From: Alphaproteobacteria bacterium
GTDB lineage: Bacteria > Pseudomonadota > Alphaproteobacteria > Micropepsales > Micropepsaceae
Assembly: GCA_021325375.1 (NCBI GenBank)
Contig: JAJPHG010000036.1
Location: 1 to 50,781 of the forward strand
DNA: 50,781 nt
Direction of reading: 5' to 3'
Below the pieces are notes generated by a model, which saw only the letters and a program-made list of their open reading frames with translations, was not told where the DNA came from and did no database searches. The translations under genes and the position numbers were made by a program. Below are positions 17,152 to 26,392 of this stretch, in pieces (positions within the stretch are counted from its first letter, which is position 1; every line of letters starts with the position of its first letter).

Positions 17152-17312
17152 TCATGGCCCGCGAATGCGGGCCACCCAGCTGGGTTCTCCGCGATCTTGA
17201 AATGATTCACGCGGAGCCGCGGAGGTCCTTTCTCTTCTCCGCGTCTCCGCGTGCGATTCTTCTGACAGATCAGGTCAGCGTCACCTGGGCGGCCGCATTC
17301 GCGGGCCATGAC
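17152..17312. repeat. Compound palindrome, family 1 copy C
   Basis: GTCATGGCCCGCGAATGCGG at the left end and its inverse complement at the right; GCCACCCAGC next; core 17204-17258 of GATTCACGCGGAGCCGCGGA and TCTCCGCGTCTCCGCGTGCG. It occupies half of the 329-bp gap between aminotransferase and alanine dehydrogenase; the remainder (17313-17464) has only the ald leader. Confidence 0.82.
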
Positions 17313-17464
17313 ATTTGCCGCGTCAGCAATGTTCGCTCCGGAACGTGTTCGCGCCCGCAACATGATTTCGATTCCCGCGCGCGGAACGTCTGTCGTCGGG
17401 GCGGCTTCCTTTGGCCGGGCAAATGCGCTAATCCGCGCCATCAAATCCGGCCAAGAGGCAGATC

Positions 17465-18583
17465 ATGCGCATCGGCGTTCCGAAGGAAATCAAGAACCAC
17501 GAATACCGCGTCGGCATGACGCCGGCCGCCGTGCGCGAGCTGACGTCGCGCGGCCACGAGGTATTCGTCGAGACGATGGCTGGCGACGGCATCGGCCTTT
17601 CCGACGAGAACTACACCCGCGTCGGCGCCAAGATCCTTCCCAACGCCGACGAGGTGTTCGCCGGCGCCGACATGATCGTGAAGGTGAAGGAGCCGCAGGC
17701 CGTGGAGATCAAGCGCCTGCGCCCCGGCCAGACGCTGTTCACCTATCTCCATCTCGCGCCCGATCCGGAGCAGACCAAGGGCCTGCTCGATTCCGGTGCC
17801 GTGTGCATCGCCTACGAGACCGTGACCGACGCACGCGGCGGACTGCCGCTGCTCGCGCCGATGAGCGAGGTCGCGGGCCGCATGTCGATCCAGGCCGGCG
17901 CGCATTCCCTCGAGAAGGCGCAAGGTGGCTGCGGCATGCTGCTGGGCGGCGTGCCGGGCGTGGCGGCGGCGAAGGTCGTCGTGCTCGGCGGCGGTGTCGT
18001 CGGCACCAACGCGGCGCGCATGGCGATGGGCATGGAGGCGCATGTCACCGTCCTCGATATCTCGCTGCACACGCTCTACCAGCTCGACCTGCGCTTCGGC
18101 GCCGCGCTCAACACGATCTATTCGACCATCGACTCGGTCGAGGAATACGTCATCGGCGCCGATCTCGTGATCGGCGGCGTGCTGCTGCCGGGCGCCGCCG
18201 CGCCCAAGCTCATCACGCGCAAGATGGTCAGCCAGATGAGGAAAGGCTCCGTCATCGTCGACGTCGCCATCGACCAGGGCGGCTGCGCCGAGACCAGCCA
18301 TGCGACCACCCACGCCGATCCGACCTACATGGTCGACGGCGTGGTGCATTACTGCGTCGCCAACATGCCGGGCGGGGTGGCGCGCACCTCGACCTTCGCG
18401 CTCAACAACGCGACGCTGCCGTTCACCATCGCGCTGGCCGAGAAAGGCGCGGAGCAGGCGATGAAGGACAACGCGCATCTGCGCGCCGGCCTCAACGTCT
18501 ACAAGAACACGCTCACCTACAAGGCCGTCGCCGACGCCCAGCACCTGCCGTTCAAGAGCGCGGAAGCCGCGCTAGGGATGTGA
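17465..18583 (+). CDS. ald: Alanine dehydrogenase
   Basis: A 372-residue NAD-dependent alanine dehydrogenase (alanine to pyruvate, ammonia and NADH). The start [20 protein letters not shown] carries the substrate-binding Arg15; KVKEPQ places Lys75, [12 protein letters not shown] includes His96, and the Rossmann loop is [18 protein letters not shown] (~176-193). The [14 protein letters not shown] segment includes the active-site Asp. Full length and without disruption. AAGAGGCAGATC precedes the ATG. Works naturally with the upstream pyruvate-dependent transaminase. The 3' end overlaps the convergent gene at 18572 by 12 bp. Confidence 0.96.
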   Translation: MRIGVPKEIKNHEYRVGMTPAAVRELTSRGHEVFVETMAGDGIGLSDENYTRVGAKILPNADEVFAGADMIVKVKEPQAVEIKRLRPGQTLFTYLHLAPDPEQTKGLLDSGAVCIAYETVTDARGGLPLLAPMSEVAGRMSIQAGAHSLEKAQGGCGMLLGGVPGVAAAKVVVLGGGVVGTNAARMAMGMEAHVTVLDISLHTLYQLDLRFGAALNTIYSTIDSVEEYVIGADLVIGGVLLPGAAAPKLITRKMVSQMRKGSVIVDVAIDQGGCAETSHATTHADPTYMVDGVVHYCVANMPGGVARTSTFALNNATLPFTIALAEKGAEQAMKDNAHLRAGLNVYKNTLTYKAVADAQHLPFKSAEAALGM

Positions 18584-18910
18584 GGATCTGAGCGCGCGGG
18601 TCCGCTCGCGCGTCTTCTTTTCCATGCAGCCGAAATAGAGCGTGGGGTAGATGCTGCCGCCCTCGCTCTCCGCCGCCTCGGCCTTGCAGTCGGCGTCGCG
18701 CCGCGCGATCCAGGCGCGTTCCTCCTCGCGCAACGAGGCCTTGGCGCCGTCCGGAAGCGCGCGCCAGGCGTCGTTCAACGCCCGGTCGGCGGCGTCGTAG
18801 CGATCCTGCGCGCAGCGGTTGATGTCGTTCTGGACGATGGCCTTGTCGCACTCGTCCGCCTGCGCGGCGGTCGAGGCGAGCAGGAGTGCGATGGTCGCAA
18901 GCAGGCGCAT
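18572..18910 (-). CDS. Exported LprI-like (DUF1311) protein
   Basis: A 112-residue protein: signal peptide 1-18 ([16 protein letters not shown]), then a LprI N-terminal-type domain. The four cysteines ([25 protein letters not shown]) and the [27 protein letters not shown] core match this family, known from a mycobacterial lysozyme inhibitor. Binding of lysozyme is only inferred. GGGAGA precedes the ATG at 18910. Its start lies 32 bp from the divergent carotenoid oxygenase start, so their promoters must overlap coding DNA. Confidence 0.85.
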   Translation of the reverse strand: MRLLATIALLLASTAAQADECDKAIVQNDINRCAQDRYDAADRALNDAWRALPDGAKASLREEERAWIARRDADCKAEAAESEGGSIYPTLYFGCMEKKTRERTRALRSSHP

Positions 18911-18942
18911 GGTTTCTCCCGAAGGCGTGCTAGGATCATCGC

Positions 18943-20400
18943 ATGAAACTCGAGCGCCTGCCACCGGTGGTCTCGTCGCTCAAGGCGAGCAACCATCCCT
19001 ACCTCAACGGCGCCTGGACGCCGCTTCTGGAAGAGATGAACGCGTTCGATCTCGACGTGATCGAGGGCAGGATCCCCGACGACATCGACGGTGTCTATCT
19101 GCGCAACACCGAGAACCAGGTGCACCAGCCGCTCGGCCGCTATCATCCCTTCGACGGCGACGCGATGCTGCACCGGATCAGTTTCCGCGACGGCCGCGCG
19201 GACTATCGCAACCGCTTCGTGCGCACGCGCTGCTTTCAGGCCGAGCAGGAGGCGGGCGGCTCGCTGTGGGGCGGGCTCGCCGATCCTCCGGCGTTGTCGA
19301 AGCGGCCGGGCTTCGGCGCGCATGGCAGCCTCAAGGACAACGCCTCCACCGATGTGGTCGTGCATGCGGGGCTTGCGCTGGCGACGTTCTATCAATGCGG
19401 CGAAGGCTACCGCGTCGACGCCTCGAGCCTGGAGACGCTCGGCCCCGATTGCTGGGTGCCGCTCGACGGCATCTCGGCGCATCCCAAGCTCGATCCCGCG
19501 ACGGGCGAGCTCATGTTCTTCAACTATTCCAAGCATGCGCCGCATCTGCATTACGGCGTCGTCGACCGCGACAACCGGCTCACGACCTACATGCCGATCC
19601 CGCTCGCCGGCCCGCGCCTGCCGCACGACATGGCGTTCACCGAGCATTACGCGATCCTCAACGACATGCCGATGTTCTGGGACGCGGAGCTGCTCAAGCG
19701 CGGCGTCCACGCCGTGCGCCTGCACAAAGGCTTGCCGTCGCGCTTCGCGATCGTGCCGCGCCATGGCGGCGCGGTGCGCTGGTTCGAGGCGGCGCCGACC
19801 TACGTGCTGCATTGGGTGAACGCTTACGAACAGGGCGACGAGATCGTGCTCGACGGCTATTTCCAGGAAGAGCCCGAGCCCAAGCCCCGCGCCGGCGCGC
19901 CGCCTGGCTATGAGCACATGATGGCCTATCTCGACGAGTACAGCTTCAAGCCTAAGCTGCACCGCTGGCGCTTCAACATGCGCGACGGCACGACGAAGGA
20001 GGAGCGCCTGGACGACGCGATCCTGGAATTCGGCAGCATCGACCGGCGTGTCGCGGGGCGGCGCTACCGCTATGCCTATTCGACGCTCGCCGAGCCCGGC
20101 TGGTTCCTGTTCAACGGCTTCGCGCGCAACGACCTCGAGACGGGCCTGCGCAGCGAATACCGTCTCGCGCCCGGACGCTTCGCGAGCGAGGCGCCGTTCG
20201 TGCCGCGCGCCGGCTCGCGGGAGGAAGACGACGGCTATCTGGTAAGCTTCGTCACCGATGAGAACACCGGCACGTCCGAATGCATTCTCCTCGACGCGCG
20301 CCGCATCGAGGACGGCCCGGTGGCCCGCATCGCGCTCCCGCACAAGATCTGCAGCGGCACGCACGCCTGCTGGGCGGAGCGGCGGGAGTTGCGGAGCTAG
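18943..20400 (+). CDS. Carotenoid oxygenase (RPE65/CCD family)
   Basis: A 485-residue seven-bladed propeller oxygenase with non-haem iron, cleaving C=C bonds in carotenoids, stilbenes or lignin-type styrenes. Candidate iron ligands are His180 (SAHPK), His228 (LPHDMAFTEHY), His290 (VLHWVNAYE) and His474 (SGTHACW). The YHPFDGDAMLHRI block (68-79) and the NTENQVHQP edge are typical. No carotenoid genes are nearby, so the substrate is open. AGGA precedes the ATG. The stop overlaps the convergent gene at 20397 by 4 bp. Confidence 0.92.
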   Translation: MKLERLPPVVSSLKASNHPYLNGAWTPLLEEMNAFDLDVIEGRIPDDIDGVYLRNTENQVHQPLGRYHPFDGDAMLHRISFRDGRADYRNRFVRTRCFQAEQEAGGSLWGGLADPPALSKRPGFGAHGSLKDNASTDVVVHAGLALATFYQCGEGYRVDASSLETLGPDCWVPLDGISAHPKLDPATGELMFFNYSKHAPHLHYGVVDRDNRLTTYMPIPLAGPRLPHDMAFTEHYAILNDMPMFWDAELLKRGVHAVRLHKGLPSRFAIVPRHGGAVRWFEAAPTYVLHWVNAYEQGDEIVLDGYFQEEPEPKPRAGAPPGYEHMMAYLDEYSFKPKLHRWRFNMRDGTTKEERLDDAILEFGSIDRRVAGRRYRYAYSTLAEPGWFLFNGFARNDLETGLRSEYRLAPGRFASEAPFVPRAGSREEDDGYLVSFVTDENTGTSECILLDARRIEDGPVARIALPHKICSGTHACWAERRELRS

Positions 20401-21173
20401 GACTTAGGAAACCACGGCACGAAGGCCGGCGTGCGCGCGGCGTAGTCCGCGTGGCCGGGATGGCGGCGCATGCGGCTTTCGACGGTGGGCACGCCGCTCC
20501 AGCGCGCGAGCAGATAGGTCATCGCCACGGGCGCGGGCAAGGTCCACAACCCCCACGCGGATTCCGTCGCGATGAGGTACAGGCCCCACCACACGCAGGC
20601 GTCGCCGAAATGGTTGGGATGGCGGCTGTAGCGCCACAACTCGCGGTCCAGCACGCGGCCGCGATTCGCGAGCACGGATTTGAAGCGCACGAGCTGCCAA
20701 TCGGCGACGCTCTCGAAGGCGAGGCCGAAGACGGCGAGCACGGCACCCGCGATGCCCGCGGGCCCGATGCCGTCCGCGCCCCATTGTCCGATCTGCACGG
20801 GAAGCGAGACGACGAATTGCAGGACGAACTGCAACGCGAAGACGTAAAGCAGAGTGCCGAGCGCGAAGCTCATCTTCACCCGCGCCAGCAGCCGCGTGTA
20901 GCGCGGGTCGGGGCCGTTCTTCTGCCAGCGCCATATCAGATAGAGCCCAAGCCGGATTGCCCAAGCCTCGGTGAGCCCGAGCAGAAGCTTGTTGTGCGCC
21001 CCGTGCGCGCCGGCCTCGTGATAGGAAGCGAGCGCGATGACGCCGATGCCCAGCCCCCACCACGAGTCGATGAAGCTCACATCCTTGAGCCGCAGCCCGG
21101 CGAGCCAGAGCAGCAGGAAGCACGCCGCCGAGATCGCGGCGTTGAGTGCGAGATGGAGCGCGATGGCGCTCAC
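20397..21173 (-). CDS. DUF1295 / steroid 5-alpha-reductase-like membrane protein
   Basis: A 258-residue membrane protein with about seven helices. The C-terminal half has the hallmark LWRYSRHPNHFGDACVWWGLYL (~177-198) followed by the ESRM-x-x-x-HPGHADYAARTPAFVPWFP end, the NADPH-binding region of the DUF1295/steroid reductase group. Likely a lipid or sterol-like enone reductase; substrate unknown. It starts with GTG directly behind the TAA of the upstream SDR gene, so the two are coupled. Confidence 0.9.
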   Translation of the reverse strand: MSAIALHLALNAAISAACFLLLWLAGLRLKDVSFIDSWWGLGIGVIALASYHEAGAHGAHNKLLLGLTEAWAIRLGLYLIWRWQKNGPDPRYTRLLARVKMSFALGTLLYVFALQFVLQFVVSLPVQIGQWGADGIGPAGIAGAVLAVFGLAFESVADWQLVRFKSVLANRGRVLDRELWRYSRHPNHFGDACVWWGLYLIATESAWGLWTLPAPVAMTYLLARWSGVPTVESRMRRHPGHADYAARTPAFVPWFPKS

Positions 21174-21938
21174 TTATATCGTCGCTCCGCCGTCGCAGAC
21201 GATGGTCTGGCCGGTGGTGAACGAGCCCGCCTTCGAGGCCAGGAACACGGCTGCGCCCGCGATCTCGTCCGGCTCGCCGATGCGGCGCAAGGGCGCTCCT
21301 TGCGTCGAGCGCTTGAGCGTCTCCGGGTTCTCCCACAGCGCGCGCGCGAAATCGGTCTTGATCAGGCCCGGCGCGATGCAGTTGGCGCGGATGTTGTGCG
21401 GCCCGTACTCGACGGCGATGTTGCGCGCGAGCTGCATGTCGGCGGCCTTGGAGATGCAATAGGCGCCGAGCACCGGCGAGCCGCGCAGGCCGCCGATCGA
21501 GGAGACGATGATGATCGAACCGTCCTTGCGCTCGACCATCTCCGGCAGCACGAGCTGCGCGAGCCAATGATTGGAGCGGATGTTCGCGCCCATGATCTTG
21601 TCGAAGGCCTCGTCGGGGATGCCCATCTGCGGCCCGTAATAGGGATTGAGCGCGGCGTTGCAGACGAGCACGTCGATGCGTCCCCATTTGGCACGCGTCT
21701 TGGCGACGAGCTGCTCGAGCTGCTCCTTGTAGTTGATGTTGCAGGGGATCGCGATCGCGGCCTCGCGCGACCGCGCCTTGTTGATGTCGCCGGCCACCTG
21801 GTCGCAGGAATCCGCCTTGCGGCTGGAGACCACGACATTGGCGCCGTGCTCGGCCAGCCGGTGCACGATCGCCTCGCCGATGCCCTTGGTCGAGCCGGTG
21901 ACGAGCGCGATCTTGCCGCTCAGATCGAACAGATTCAT
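21174..21938 (-). CDS. SDR-family oxidoreductase
   Basis: A 254-residue classical short-chain dehydrogenase. The NAD(P) loop is TGSTKGIG (14-21), the NAA motif is 94-96, the catalytic Ser is 146/147, Tyr160 and Lys164 (AYCISKA), and the end is the usual GQTIVCDGG. The Ser-Arg-Lys after the second strand (VVVSSRK) favours NADPH. GGGGAG precedes the ATG at 21938. The next gene (DUF1295 reductase) begins at its stop codon, suggesting consecutive steps in one lipid pathway. Confidence 0.92.
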   Translation of the reverse strand: MNLFDLSGKIALVTGSTKGIGEAIVHRLAEHGANVVVSSRKADSCDQVAGDINKARSREAAIAIPCNINYKEQLEQLVAKTRAKWGRIDVLVCNAALNPYYGPQMGIPDEAFDKIMGANIRSNHWLAQLVLPEMVERKDGSIIIVSSIGGLRGSPVLGAYCISKAADMQLARNIAVEYGPHNIRANCIAPGLIKTDFARALWENPETLKRSTQGAPLRRIGEPDEIAGAAVFLASKAGSFTTGQTIVCDGGATI

Positions 21939-22017
21939 GGATATCTCCCCTATTTGAAATAGCGATGGGGCGATCATCGCCTAGATTTCGCCGCGGGGCC
22001 AAGCGAAACTGGCGGCC

Positions 22018-22647
22018 ATGAAGAGGCTCTCCATCCCCGCCGTCCTGCTGGTCCTGGCCGCGTGCCAGAGCGCTCCGCCGCGCTATTCCTATCAGCCGCC
22101 GCCGCCCCCGCCATCGGCGCCGATGCAGCCCTACAAGGGGCCGCAGGCGCAGCAGCAGCGCGTCAGGCCGCCCGTACCCAGCTATGGCGGCGGCTCGGCC
22201 GGCCCGCTGAGCGCGAAAAACGTCGGCGCGTACATGGACGGATTGGAGCGCGACCTGCGCCATTACCTGCGCGGCATTCCCGTCGCGCGGCCCGGCGACG
22301 TGGTCGTCCTCAACCTGAAAAGCGACGACATGTTCGAGCGGTCGAGCCTGAGCGACGACGGGCGCGACCTTTTGCGCAACCTGTCGGCGGCGTTGCGCCA
22401 CTACGACCATACCGCCGTGCAGGTCACCGGCTTCACGGACACGCGCGGCACGCCGGACAAGAATCTCGAGGCGTCGCAGAAACGCGCGGACGCCGTGGCG
22501 GCCGAACTGCGCGCCGACGGCGTCGACGCGCACCGCCTGACCGCGACCGGCATGGGCCGCAGCCATCTCAAGGTCGCGACCGGCGACGGCGTCAGCGAAG
22601 CGCGCAACCGCCGCATCGAGATCCGCATCGTGCCGAAGCCGGGATGA
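22018..22647 (+). CDS. OmpA-family lipoprotein
   Basis: A 209-residue outer membrane lipoprotein. The lipobox is LAAC with Cys16. A Pro/Gln-rich linker (17-60) leads to a C-terminal OmpA domain (~95-209) that should bind peptidoglycan: VTGFTDTRGTPDKN, LSQ-type S-Q-K-R-A-D-A-V helix and GMGRSHLKVATGDGVSEARNRRIEI with the conserved Asp and Arg. It probably links outer membrane and wall. Divergent from the SDR gene; followed after 17 bp by the DUF1003 gene. Confidence 0.93.
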   Translation: MKRLSIPAVLLVLAACQSAPPRYSYQPPPPPPSAPMQPYKGPQAQQQRVRPPVPSYGGGSAGPLSAKNVGAYMDGLERDLRHYLRGIPVARPGDVVVLNLKSDDMFERSSLSDDGRDLLRNLSAALRHYDHTAVQVTGFTDTRGTPDKNLEASQKRADAVAAELRADGVDAHRLTATGMGRSHLKVATGDGVSEARNRRIEIRIVPKPG

Positions 22648-22664
22648 GCCCAAAAGGGGGAGCC

Positions 22665-23150
22665 ATGAATCTTCGCGAGACCGAGCAGCAGCTGCTCGAC
22701 GAATTGCGCAAAGTGCGCGCGGACCTGCGCGCCCAGGGTCATGCCGCGCCCGACCTCACCTTCGGCCAGCGCATCGCCGACGATGTCGCGGCGACGATGG
22801 GGTCGTGGCGCTTCATCATCATACAGAGCGTGATCTTGTTGGCCTGGATCGTGCTCAACATCACCGCCTATATCGAGCATTGGGATCCCTATCCCTTCAT
22901 CCTGCTCAACCTGGCGCTGTCGTTCCAGGCGGCCTATGCCGCGCCGTTCATCATGATGAGCCAGAACCGCCAGCAGGACATCGACCGGATGGCGGCGAAG
23001 AACGACTACCAGGTCAACGTCAAGGCCGAGCTCGAGATCGAGCTGCTGCACCAGAAGATCGACCAGCTGCGCGAGACCGAGGTCGCGCGCCTGACGCAGG
23101 CGGTGAGCGACCTGACCGCGCTCCTCAAGGAAGCGCGGCATCAGGCCTGA
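22665..23150 (+). CDS. DUF1003 membrane protein
   Basis: A 161-residue protein of the DUF1003 family. Pattern: GQRIADDVAATMGSWRFIIIQSVILLAWI (first helix ~45-70), an NITAYIEHWDPYPFILLNLALS second helix, then AAPFIMMSQNRQQDIDR and a long C-terminal coiled coil (HQKIDQLRETEVARLTQAVSDL). The two helices form a hairpin with the coiled coil in the cytosol. Function unknown. AAAAGGGGGAGCC precedes the ATG at 22665; it probably shares a message with the OmpA lipoprotein gene. Confidence 0.9.
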   Translation: MNLRETEQQLLDELRKVRADLRAQGHAAPDLTFGQRIADDVAATMGSWRFIIIQSVILLAWIVLNITAYIEHWDPYPFILLNLALSFQAAYAAPFIMMSQNRQQDIDRMAAKNDYQVNVKAELEIELLHQKIDQLRETEVARLTQAVSDLTALLKEARHQA

Positions 23151-23157
23151 AGACGCG

Positions 23158-23622
23158 CTATTGCTGGATCAGGAACAACGAGCTGTTGAGTTGCCACGAC
23201 GTCGTGCCGACGCCGGTCGCGTAGACGCGGATCGTGTGCAGACGGCGACCTGTGAACGTATAGGTCGTCATGCGCGACGCGGAGACGAGGTTGCCGGTTG
23301 GAGAGCAGAAGGCGCTGTCCTTCCCCGACTGCGGATCCGTCGGATGGTTGTCGACGGTGATGTTGATCTCGACGTAGCTGCCCGCCGGACCCTCGGCGAC
23401 GCATTCGGCGTTGAAGGTGAAGACCTCCGTCGGGCTGGCGGCCTCGTAAGTGAACGACACGTCGCCCGCGTCGTTCAGCGGAAGCTGCGTCTTCGCGTTG
23501 TCGGTGGCTTCAGTGGGCGTGCTGCGCGTCAGCACGTCGAGCACGACCGCCGCCGCCGGGGTTGCCGCGAAGCCCGTTGCCGCGACCATCGCGCCGGTCA
23601 GATATCCGATTGCCGTCTTCAT
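23158..23622 (-). CDS. Small exported beta-rich protein, unrecognised
   Basis: A 154-residue protein with signal peptide 1-25 (YLTGAMVAATGFAATPAAA). The mature part is Thr/Ser/Val-rich with two cysteines (ECVAEG, AFCSPTG) that could pair, and ends in a beta-strand SLFLIQQ. No known domain. It is convergent with the DUF1003 gene (7-bp gap) and divergent from DAHP synthase. A role outside the cytosol is all that can be said. Confidence 0.7.
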   Translation of the reverse strand: MKTAIGYLTGAMVAATGFAATPAAAVVLDVLTRSTPTEATDNAKTQLPLNDAGDVSFTYEAASPTEVFTFNAECVAEGPAGSYVEINITVDNHPTDPQSGKDSAFCSPTGNLVSASRMTTYTFTGRRLHTIRVYATGVGTTSWQLNSSLFLIQQ

Positions 23623-23748
23623 GGGCTTTCTCCCTCGGTTTTAAGGCCGCGAGCCTAACCCGGATGCATGACGTTCACCACCGCGGCCGTCGGTTCTGGT
23701 AATGCCTTGGCGCATCTTCTATATCCGCAGGGCGAAGAGGAGTATCGA

Positions 23749-25122
23749 GTGGCCTGGACCCCGCAAAGCTGGCGCGCGAAGCCCATCCGGCAGGTGCCGG
23801 ACTATCCCGACGCCGCGCGGCTGAACGCCGTGGAGACGCAGCTTCGCGCCTATCCGCCGCTCGTCTTCGCGGGCGAGGCGCGCACGCTCACCCAGAGCCT
23901 GGCGGCGGTAGCCGAGGGCAAGGCGTTCCTGCTGCAGGGCGGCGACTGCGCCGAGAGCTTCGCCGAGTTCAGCGCCAACAACATCCGCGACACGTTCTGC
24001 GTCTTCCTGAGCATGGCGACGGTGCTCACCTTCGCGGCCGACCTGCCGGTGGTGAAGATCGGCCGCATCGCGGGCCAGTTCGCCAAGCCCCGCTCCGACG
24101 ACAACGAGACGCGCGACGGCAAGACGCTGCCCTCCTATCGCGGCGACATCATCAACGGCGAGGCGTTCAACGAGGACGAGCGGCGCCCCGATCCCGAGCG
24201 CATGCAGCGCGCCTACTTCCAGGCGGCGGCGACGGCCAGCCTGGTGCGCGCCTTCGCGACCGGCGGCTATGCGGACTTAAGCCGCGCGCGGCACTGGTAT
24301 CTCGACGACCACCATCATGAGGATCTGAAGGAGCGCTATTTCAAGCTCGTCGACCGCATCGCGGAGGGCGTCGGCTTCCTGCGCACCTTCTCGCTCGCCG
24401 ACGCGGTCGCGGCGCGCACGTCCAAGGTCGATTTCTATTTCAGCCACGAGGCGCTGCTGCTACCTTATGAAGAAGCGCTGACGCGGCAGGATTCGATCAC
24501 CGGCGACTGGTACGACACCTCCGCCCACATGATCTGGATCGGCGACCGCACGCGCCAGCCCGACGGCGCCCATGTCGAGTTCTGCCGCGGCATCAAAAAC
24601 CCCATCGGCCTCAAATGCGGGCCGAGCATGAGCGAGGACGATCTCGTCAAGCTGGCCGCTTTGCTCAACCCGCAGAACGTCCCCGGAAGGCTGACCCTGA
24701 TCGCGCGCTTCGGCGCCGACCAGGTGGCCGAGAAGCTGCCCAAGCTCGTGCGCGCGGTGAAGCGCGCCGGCGCCAACGTCGTGTGGTCCTGCGATCCGAT
24801 GCACGGCAACACGATCAAGAGCGCGGCCGGCATCAAGACGCGCCCCTTCGAGCGCATCATCAAGGAGCTGCGCACCTTCTTCGAGGTGCATCGCGCGGAA
24901 GGCACGCGCGCGGGCGGCGTCCACCTCGAGATGACGGGCCAGAACGTCACCGAATGCACCGGCGGCGCGCAGCAGATCGGCGACGTCAACCTCGCCGACC
25001 GCTACGAGACGCGCTGCGATCCCAGGCTGAATGCCAGCCAGGCGCTCGAGCTCGCCTTCCTGCTCGCCGACAATCTGAGCCAGTGGCGCGCCAGGGGCGC
25101 AGGCCTCGCCCAATCGGCCTGA
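23749..25122 (+). CDS. 3-deoxy-7-phosphoheptulonate synthase, class II
   Basis: A 457-residue class II (plant-type) DAHP synthase, condensing phosphoenolpyruvate and erythrose-4-phosphate as the first step of the shikimate pathway. Seen: [14 protein letters not shown] at the N-terminus, [14 protein letters not shown] with the metal-binding Cys, [35 protein letters not shown] with metal-binding His, and [16 protein letters not shown] with the Glu ligand. The GTG at 23749 has GAGGAG 6 bases upstream and gives the family N-terminus; a start at 23668 would add 27 residues without homology. No feedback domain is attached. Confidence 0.95.
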   Translation: MAWTPQSWRAKPIRQVPDYPDAARLNAVETQLRAYPPLVFAGEARTLTQSLAAVAEGKAFLLQGGDCAESFAEFSANNIRDTFCVFLSMATVLTFAADLPVVKIGRIAGQFAKPRSDDNETRDGKTLPSYRGDIINGEAFNEDERRPDPERMQRAYFQAAATASLVRAFATGGYADLSRARHWYLDDHHHEDLKERYFKLVDRIAEGVGFLRTFSLADAVAARTSKVDFYFSHEALLLPYEEALTRQDSITGDWYDTSAHMIWIGDRTRQPDGAHVEFCRGIKNPIGLKCGPSMSEDDLVKLAALLNPQNVPGRLTLIARFGADQVAEKLPKLVRAVKRAGANVVWSCDPMHGNTIKSAAGIKTRPFERIIKELRTFFEVHRAEGTRAGGVHLEMTGQNVTECTGGAQQIGDVNLADRYETRCDPRLNASQALELAFLLADNLSQWRARGAGLAQSA

Positions 25123-25134
25123 GGCGGGTGGGGC

Positions 25135-25881
25135 ATGGGGATCGCGCGTCTGCTGGCGAAAGGTTGGACGGTGATCTGCCTCTTCGCGGCGGCGCATGCG
25201 CTGCGCCTGGCGCTCGCGCGCGGCACGGTGCCGCCGCTCGAGGTGGCCAGCACGATCGGCGTCAGCGCGGTGCTCTTCATCGCCATGGGGCTCGTGTTCA
25301 TCTTCGGATATGTGGCGGCCTCCGATGTCAACAACGCGCCGCACGTTGCCGGCCGTACGCTCGCGCACTTCCTGCCGCATTTCGACGACGTGGTGCTCGT
25401 GCTTTTCGCGCTCGCAAGCTTCGTCAACCAGACGCTCTACGCGCCGGACCACATGCGCAGCCCGCCGGTCGAGGCGCTGGGCGCCGCGATGCGCTTCGCG
25501 GTGCCGGGCCAGCGCGTGCTCGAATCCACGCTCGCCTGCGGCCTCGACGACGGACGCATCGCGGCGTCCGCTTTCGCCTGGCTGCTCGCGATCGTCTACC
25601 TGTTCTCGGCCGCGTCGCGGGTGCGGCTCGCGGCGGGCCTGATCCGCCTAGAGCGCAACCGGCGGCCGGAAGGTTTGGGTCCGGTCATCCCCGCGGCCGT
25701 CCTGGGCGTGGCGGCGGTGGCCGGCTTCCAGCTCCTCTACATGGGCAGCGCGTTCGCGTTCATCGACTGCGACGTCTACACCGAGATCTCGGGCGCGCTG
25801 CTCGTCGGGCTGGCGCCTTTGCTGCTCGCCTATCTGATGGTGGCCGCGGCGGCGAACCTGCTCGCCATGGGTCCGGAATGA
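25135..25881 (+). CDS. Six-helix membrane protein, unrecognised
   Basis: A 248-residue protein with about six helices (~8-28, 37-59, 82-100, 142-162, 184-205, 220-245). Between helices 3 and 4 is a ~40-residue loop. The family is unknown to me. The ATG at 25135 lies 12 bp after the DAHP synthase stop, with GGGTGGGG before it, and its stop overlaps the start of the next gene (ATGA), so all three may share one message. Confidence 0.7.
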   Translation: MGIARLLAKGWTVICLFAAAHALRLALARGTVPPLEVASTIGVSAVLFIAMGLVFIFGYVAASDVNNAPHVAGRTLAHFLPHFDDVVLVLFALASFVNQTLYAPDHMRSPPVEALGAAMRFAVPGQRVLESTLACGLDDGRIAASAFAWLLAIVYLFSAASRVRLAAGLIRLERNRRPEGLGPVIPAAVLGVAAVAGFQLLYMGSAFAFIDCDVYTEISGALLVGLAPLLLAYLMVAAAANLLAMGPE

Positions 25882-26192
25882 AGGTCTTGGGCCTGGATCT
25901 CGATCCCCGGACGCGTTGCGCCCACTGGCATGGCCCGCGCGACGTCATCGCGATCAGGATGCATTGCTGCGGCGTCTTCTACGCCTGCAAGGACTGCCAC
26001 GACGCGCTTGCCGATCACGCGCCGACGCCATGGCCGCGCGCGAAATGGGACGAGAAGGCGGTGCTCTGCGGCGCCTGCGGGCACGAGATGAGCGTGCGGG
26101 ACTATCTGCGCTGCGGGAATGCGTGTCCGGCCTGCGCGGCGCAGTTCAATCCGGGCTGCAGCGAGCACTATCACTTCTATTTCGAGGTTTAG
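25878..26192 (+). CDS. CHY zinc-finger protein
   Basis: A 104-residue protein with a single CHY-type zinc domain: TRCAHWHGPRDVI, MHCCGVFYACKDCHDAL, VLCGACGHEM, YLRCGNACPACAAQFNPGC and SEHYHFYFE give the ~9 Cys/His ligands for three zinc ions. The family includes the free-standing yeast Hot13-type redox protein; bacterial members are of unknown role. It overlaps the preceding membrane-protein gene by 4 bp and is followed immediately by the repeat 26193-26391. Confidence 0.9.
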   Translation: MKVLGLDLDPRTRCAHWHGPRDVIAIRMHCCGVFYACKDCHDALADHAPTPWPRAKWDEKAVLCGACGHEMSVRDYLRCGNACPACAAQFNPGCSEHYHFYFEV

Positions 26193-26391
26193 TTCCTCTC
26201 CCCTTGAGGGAGAGGAAGAAAAATCATGGGTTTGGGCTGAGCGCGGCGAAGACCAAGCCCTTGATTTTTCAGGTGAGGGGTGAGTCGGCGGTACGAACCA
26301 CGTCCCCCTCACCAGCAAAATCTAACGCTTAGCTTCGCGTTGCTACGCTAAGCGTAAGATTTTGCGTCCTCTCCCACGAGGGGAGAGGAAA
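26193..26391. repeat. Long nested palindrome, family 3 copy B (inverted)
   Basis: The same element as 9442-9640 in the opposite orientation: CTCTCCCCTTGAGGGAGAGG at the left, AAAAATCATGGGTTTGGGCT..CCAAGCCCTTGATTTTT, CAGGTGAGGGGTGA, then the AAAATC..GATTTTG hairpin and a CTCTCCC..GGGGAGAG stem at the right. It fills the whole gap between the convergent stops at 26192 and 26393. Confidence 0.85.
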
Positions 26392-26392
26392 A

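Noticed and set aside
20404..22653. Very long minus-strand open frame of ~750 codons
   Set aside because: It runs over the DUF1295, SDR and OmpA genes in other frames; composition is Arg/Ala-rich, typical of shadow frames.
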